Source: Armatimonadaceae bacterium
Lineage (GTDB): Bacteria > Armatimonadota > Armatimonadia > Armatimonadales > Armatimonadaceae
NCBI GenBank assembly: GCA_030446525.1
Contig: JAUJNC010000120.1
Span: 5,698 to 13,367 of the forward strand
Reading direction: 5' to 3'
Length of the DNA stretch: 7,670 nucleotides
Part shown: in pieces, positions 6,084 through 7,670 of the stretch
How positions within the stretch are numbered: position 1 is the stretch's first letter
Layout of the letters: each line of letters begins with the position of its first letter
Notes under the pieces: model-generated
Database searches by the model: none
What the model saw: only the letters and a program-made list of their open reading frames with translations
Told to the model about the DNA's origin: nothing
Made by a program: the position numbers and the translations under genes

Positions 6084-6284
6084 TTGGGCTATAATGGTAG
6101 AAAGGAACTGTTCGTCGACAAGAAAGAGACACAGCGCCTTGTTGCTGAACAGTACGCGATCATGGGCATCGAGGGCGACCCGACGGCAACGCCACAAAAG
6201 GCGCAGGAGATGACGGAAGCGTTAGGGATACGCCCGGAGGAGAACTGGCTTTCACGCGCGATCATTGCGGCACGGGAAGAGTAG
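6084..6284 (+). pseudogene. Antitoxin-like gene A3, start region deleted
   Basis: The family body is present and uninterrupted from GRKELFVDKKETQRLVAEQY through DPTATPQKAQEMTEALGIRP to the end IIAAREE, TAG at 6282-6284. The normal first residues (MAVVRKPDVK in A2 and A5) and the ribosome-binding site are missing. The preceding TATAAT (6090-6095) is joined almost directly to codon 10 or so. An ATG at 6094 lies in the wrong frame; only a TTG at 6084 could open this frame, without a recognisable ribosome-binding site and lying upstream of the -10 box. It therefore looks like a deletion derivative that is not translated normally. No toxin gene follows. Confidence 0.65.
6090..6095 (+). promoter_or_regulatory. 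Putative -10 element (TATAAT) of A3
   Basis: TATAAT in the context GGGCTATAATGG resembles the A2 promoter GCTATAAT. Here it is fused to the truncated A3 reading frame. No clear -35 hexamer is seen. Confidence 0.4.
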
Positions 6285-6359
6285 CCTTCCGTAAGAGCGC
6301 CGCTCGGCAAGGTTGGCGAGGCGGCCAGAACAAGGGGCGCCGAACATGACGATACGCTG

Positions 6360-6389
6360 CTGACGATGCGGGCCGAATGGGTTTATACT
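6360..6389 (+). promoter_or_regulatory. Putative sigma-70-type promoter of antitoxin A4
   Basis: CTGACG at 6360-6365 and TATACT at 6384-6389 are 18 bases apart, close to the TTGACA/TATAAT consensus. The -10 box lies 21 bases before the A4 start codon, and its position parallels the TATAAT boxes of A2 and A3. Confidence 0.45.
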
Positions 6390-6410
6390 TGAGCACAGGA
6401 GTTGAAAGCC

Positions 6411-6623
6411 ATGATTGTTGTTTGCAAACCGGATATCAAGGAATTGATCGCCGACAAGGCAGCATTGCGTAAAATACAGGAGGAGCAGGACACTCGAACC
6501 GGCTTCGTGCCTGACCCGACCGTAACGCCCGAGCAAGTACGCGCGATGATGCTGGCCGACGGCATCCGTCCCGAGGACAATGAGTTTTCCCGCGAACTGA
6601 TCCGCATGCGCGAGGAAGAGTAG
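6411..6623 (+). CDS. Antitoxin-like protein A4, 70 aa
   Basis: This is an intact family member, from ATG at 6411 to TAG at 6621-6623. AGGAG at 6397-6401 is a suitable ribosome-binding site, and a promoter-like pair lies just before it. The N-terminal block is MIVVCKPDIKELIADKAALR and the C-terminal block contains DPTVTPEQVRAMMLADGIRP and ends SRELIRMREEE. The tail is nearly identical to A1, while the N-terminal half is more diverged from A2 and A5 (for example CKPDIKELIADKAALRKI). No complete toxin follows: a GTG four bases after the stop opens a frame of only 26 codons before A5. The antitoxin role is inferred from family and context. If it is expressed it is an orphan. Confidence 0.75.
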   Translation: MIVVCKPDIKELIADKAALRKIQEEQDTRTGFVPDPTVTPEQVRAMMLADGIRPEDNEFSRELIRMREEE

Positions 6624-6624
6624 C

Positions 6625-6705
6625 GTGTCCGCCGTCCTGCTTCGGAGCGCACTCGCAGAGCGAGTGCGGGATGCGAGGAGGGCGCGGCTGCGGCTCGAAT
6701 TTTGA
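6625..6705 (+). pseudogene. Possible 26-codon remnant of the toxin of A4
   Basis: GTG at 6625, one base after the A4 stop, opens a frame reading VSAVLLRSALAERVRDARRA and ending LRLEF, TGA at 6703-6705. Its position is where a toxin should start, and LL..SALA is reminiscent of LLFWDASALAKRY in the other toxins, as if the WDA segment had been lost. This is suggestive only. The perfect hairpin at 6648-6668 lies inside it. Confidence 0.3.
6648..6668. repeat. Perfect 9-bp hairpin between A4 and A5
   Basis: CGCACTCGC at 6648-6656 and GCGAGTGCG at 6660-6668 pair perfectly around a 3-nt AGA loop. No run of T follows, so it is not a standard intrinsic terminator. It could limit read-through between the two antitoxin genes, stabilise an mRNA end or bind a regulator. 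Confidence 0.5.
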
Positions 6706-6729
6706 TAGAAGCTGAGGAGGAGGAAGAAC

Positions 6730-6939
6730 ATGGCAGTGGTTCGCAAGCCGGACGTCAAAGAGCTGTTTCTTGATAAGAAAGAGGTACAGCGGATGGTCGC
6801 CGAACAGTACGCCCTTATGGGTCTCAAGGACGACCCGACGGCGACGCCGCAAAAAGCGCGGGAGATGATGCGGGCGCTGGGTATCCGCGCGGAAGAGAAC
6901 CTGTTTTCCCGCGGGATCATCGCGGCACGGGAGGAGTAA
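6730..6939 (+). CDS. Antitoxin-like protein A5 of a PIN toxin module, 69 aa
   Basis: This is an intact family member, from ATG at 6730 to TAA at 6937-6939. A purine-rich ribosome-binding site, GAGGAGGAGG at 6714-6723, precedes it. The N-terminal block MAVVRKPDVKELFLDKKEVQ is close to A2. The C-terminal block reads DPTATPQKAREMMRALGIRA then EENLFSRGIIAAREE, like A2 and A3 rather than A1 and A4. Six bases after its stop comes the GTG of toxin T5, the usual tight antitoxin-toxin spacing. T5 is truncated, so A5 is also without a working partner in this window. In VapBC-type systems such proteins bind both the toxin and their own promoter; that is family knowledge, not visible here. Confidence 0.77.
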   Translation: MAVVRKPDVKELFLDKKEVQRMVAEQYALMGLKDDPTATPQKAREMMRALGIRAEENLFSRGIIAAREE

Positions 6940-6945
6940 TCTCCC

Positions 6946-7200
6946 GTGCCGCTGCTGTTTTGGGACGCGAGCGCCCTGGCCAAGCGCTACACCGAGGAGG
7001 TCGGGAGCGACGCGGTAGACGCGATCTTCGCGGCAGTGCCGGCCTCCTCCATGGTGACCACCGTATGGGGCTATGCCGAAACGTTTTTCATTTTCGCCTG
7101 CCGTGCAGCAGCGGTATTTCCAGTCGCCACAGGAACTCACTTGAACACCTCTTTGGGGGGCATTGCAGACGTCGGCGGGTCGGGAGCCTGGATCGCGTAA
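6946..7200 (+). pseudogene. PIN-domain toxin T5, truncated and fused to foreign sequence
   Basis: The frame begins at GTG 6946 with PLLFWDASALAKRYTEEVGS, then SDAVDAIFAAVPASSMVTTV and WGYAETFFI. D7 and E45, the first two PIN acidic residues, are present. At base 7092, residue 49, similarity to T1 stops abruptly and the frame runs through 35 unrelated residues to the TAA at 7198-7200. The remaining aspartates and the C-terminal half of the domain are missing, so nuclease activity is very unlikely. The first 155 bases, including the spacer after the antitoxin stop, match T1 at about 140 positions by hand count. Confidence 0.75.
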
Positions 7201-7327
7201 AACGCAGCGTGGCCAAGCCACACCGCTCAAGACAATGCCCTCGACGCGCGACGGCAGTGGCTTCGGCGACTGAACAGGTCGCGAACTGGAGAATACCAGA
7301 TTCAGTACGCAGGTACATTGGGAGGGC
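7092..7327. other. Unassigned segment between T5 and the HD gene
   Basis: From the T5 breakpoint to the next gene no protein-like frame, inverted repeat or clear promoter is visible. A polyG run (TTTGGGGGGC near 7152) and mixed base composition suggest DNA brought in from elsewhere. The 3' part must hold the promoter of the gene at 7328 if that gene is expressed. Confidence 0.4.
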
Positions 7328-7670
7328 ATGTTGGCAGAGGTTAACGATCTATTTGGGCACTTGAAAGACGGTAACAGGCGAGCGCGGCTCATTAACTTAC
7401 GAGAAGCCGTGAAGCCGATTCTGGCTAATAATCTGCAAACCGTCTTTACAGACCACACGTGCGACCACTCCGATGAGGTTACCTTGTTGGTCGACAAACT
7501 CATCAACCCTCTGCAAGGAAGCCCGCATCGCCTTAACGACCGCGAGCTGTTCGTTTTGTATGCATCTTGTTATCTGCATGACATTGGTACTTTAGTTTCC
7601 GGTAAATGAGGCAGGCATCAGGCCGAATACCTGGTACAGTTAGGTGCCACCAAAACCTTCCAGGTACCTG
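7328..7670 (+). pseudogene. HD-domain protein, N-terminal part, interrupted by in-frame TGA
   Basis: The ATG at 7328 follows GGGAGGG (7320-7326) very closely; TTG at 7331 is a possible alternative start. The first 93 residues include VFTDHTCDHSDEVTLLVDKL and ELFVLYASCYLHDIG, the paired H..HS and HDIG metal-binding motifs of an HD-type phosphohydrolase domain, resembling the HD domains found with Hsp90-like ATPases in conflict genes. A TGA at 7607-7609 follows HDIGTLVSGK. The same frame then stays open to the window end, reading GRHQAEYLVQLGATKTFQVP, which is also protein-like. The gene is thus probably longer and carries a nonsense mutation. A short protein ending at the TGA is less likely, since the domain would be incomplete. 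Confidence 0.55.

Noticed and set aside
4499..7200. CRISPR-like repeat array
   Set aside because: The repeated units are whole coding regions of varying spacing and similarity, not short repeats with unique spacers.
6436..7506. Long 356-codon minus-strand open frame across A4, A5, T5 and the HD gene
   Set aside because: It is antisense to recognisable protein families and has a disordered, Cys/Arg/Pro-rich composition typical of a shadow frame.
7640..7670. CAGGTACCTG palindrome at the window end as an operator
   Set aside because: It lies in a protein-like reading frame, and ten-base palindromes are common by chance.

Overview
The window is an accessory, heavily rearranged stretch of a high-GC bacterial chromosome. 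The first 700 bases are extremely GC-rich; the rest is a patchwork of insertion sequences, gene fragments and repeated small gene modules. I cannot assign the organism firmly. The GC-rich coding style, GTG starts, PIN-toxin modules and IS types would suit Chloroflexota, Armatimonadota or a similar high-GC lineage, but that is inference.

Layout. Bases 1-694 hold the end of one gene and a complete second gene joined by an ATGA stop/start overlap; both are unrecognised. Bases 734-968 (minus) hold a frameshifted gene remnant. Bases 1031-2214 are an apparently intact IS1-like insertion sequence with a zinc-ribbon DDE transposase and imperfect 22-bp terminal inverted repeats. Bases 2215-3260 contain no convincing gene but carry two IS-end-like inverted-repeat pairs (2544-2625 and 3055-3259) and several hairpins. 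Bases 3261 to about 4498 are a decayed IS3-family element with many frameshifts; its right end cuts into the next module.

Bases 4499-7092 are the most interesting part: five copies of one small antitoxin-like gene (called A1-A5 here, about 70 aa), each followed, or expected to be followed, by a PIN-domain (VapC-like) toxin gene. A2, A4 and A5 are intact and have good ribosome-binding sites. A1 and A3 have lost their 5' parts. No toxin is intact: T1 is frameshifted and lacks its C-terminus, T2 and T5 stop after 30-48 residues of homology, the A4 partner may survive only as a 26-codon remnant, and no T3 is visible. The array is interrupted by a minus-strand 150-aa gene of unknown function (5416-5868) and a small fragment resembling the C-terminus of UvrA (5943-6044).

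From 7328 to the end lies the start of an HD-domain protein of the kind found near stress and conflict genes. Its reading frame contains an internal TGA right after the HDIG-like motif and then continues open to the window edge.

Together the region looks like a toxin-antitoxin island in which repeated duplication, recombination between copies and IS insertion have destroyed every toxin while several antitoxins remain translatable. Whether these orphan antitoxins still act, for instance as protection against related toxins elsewhere, is speculation.
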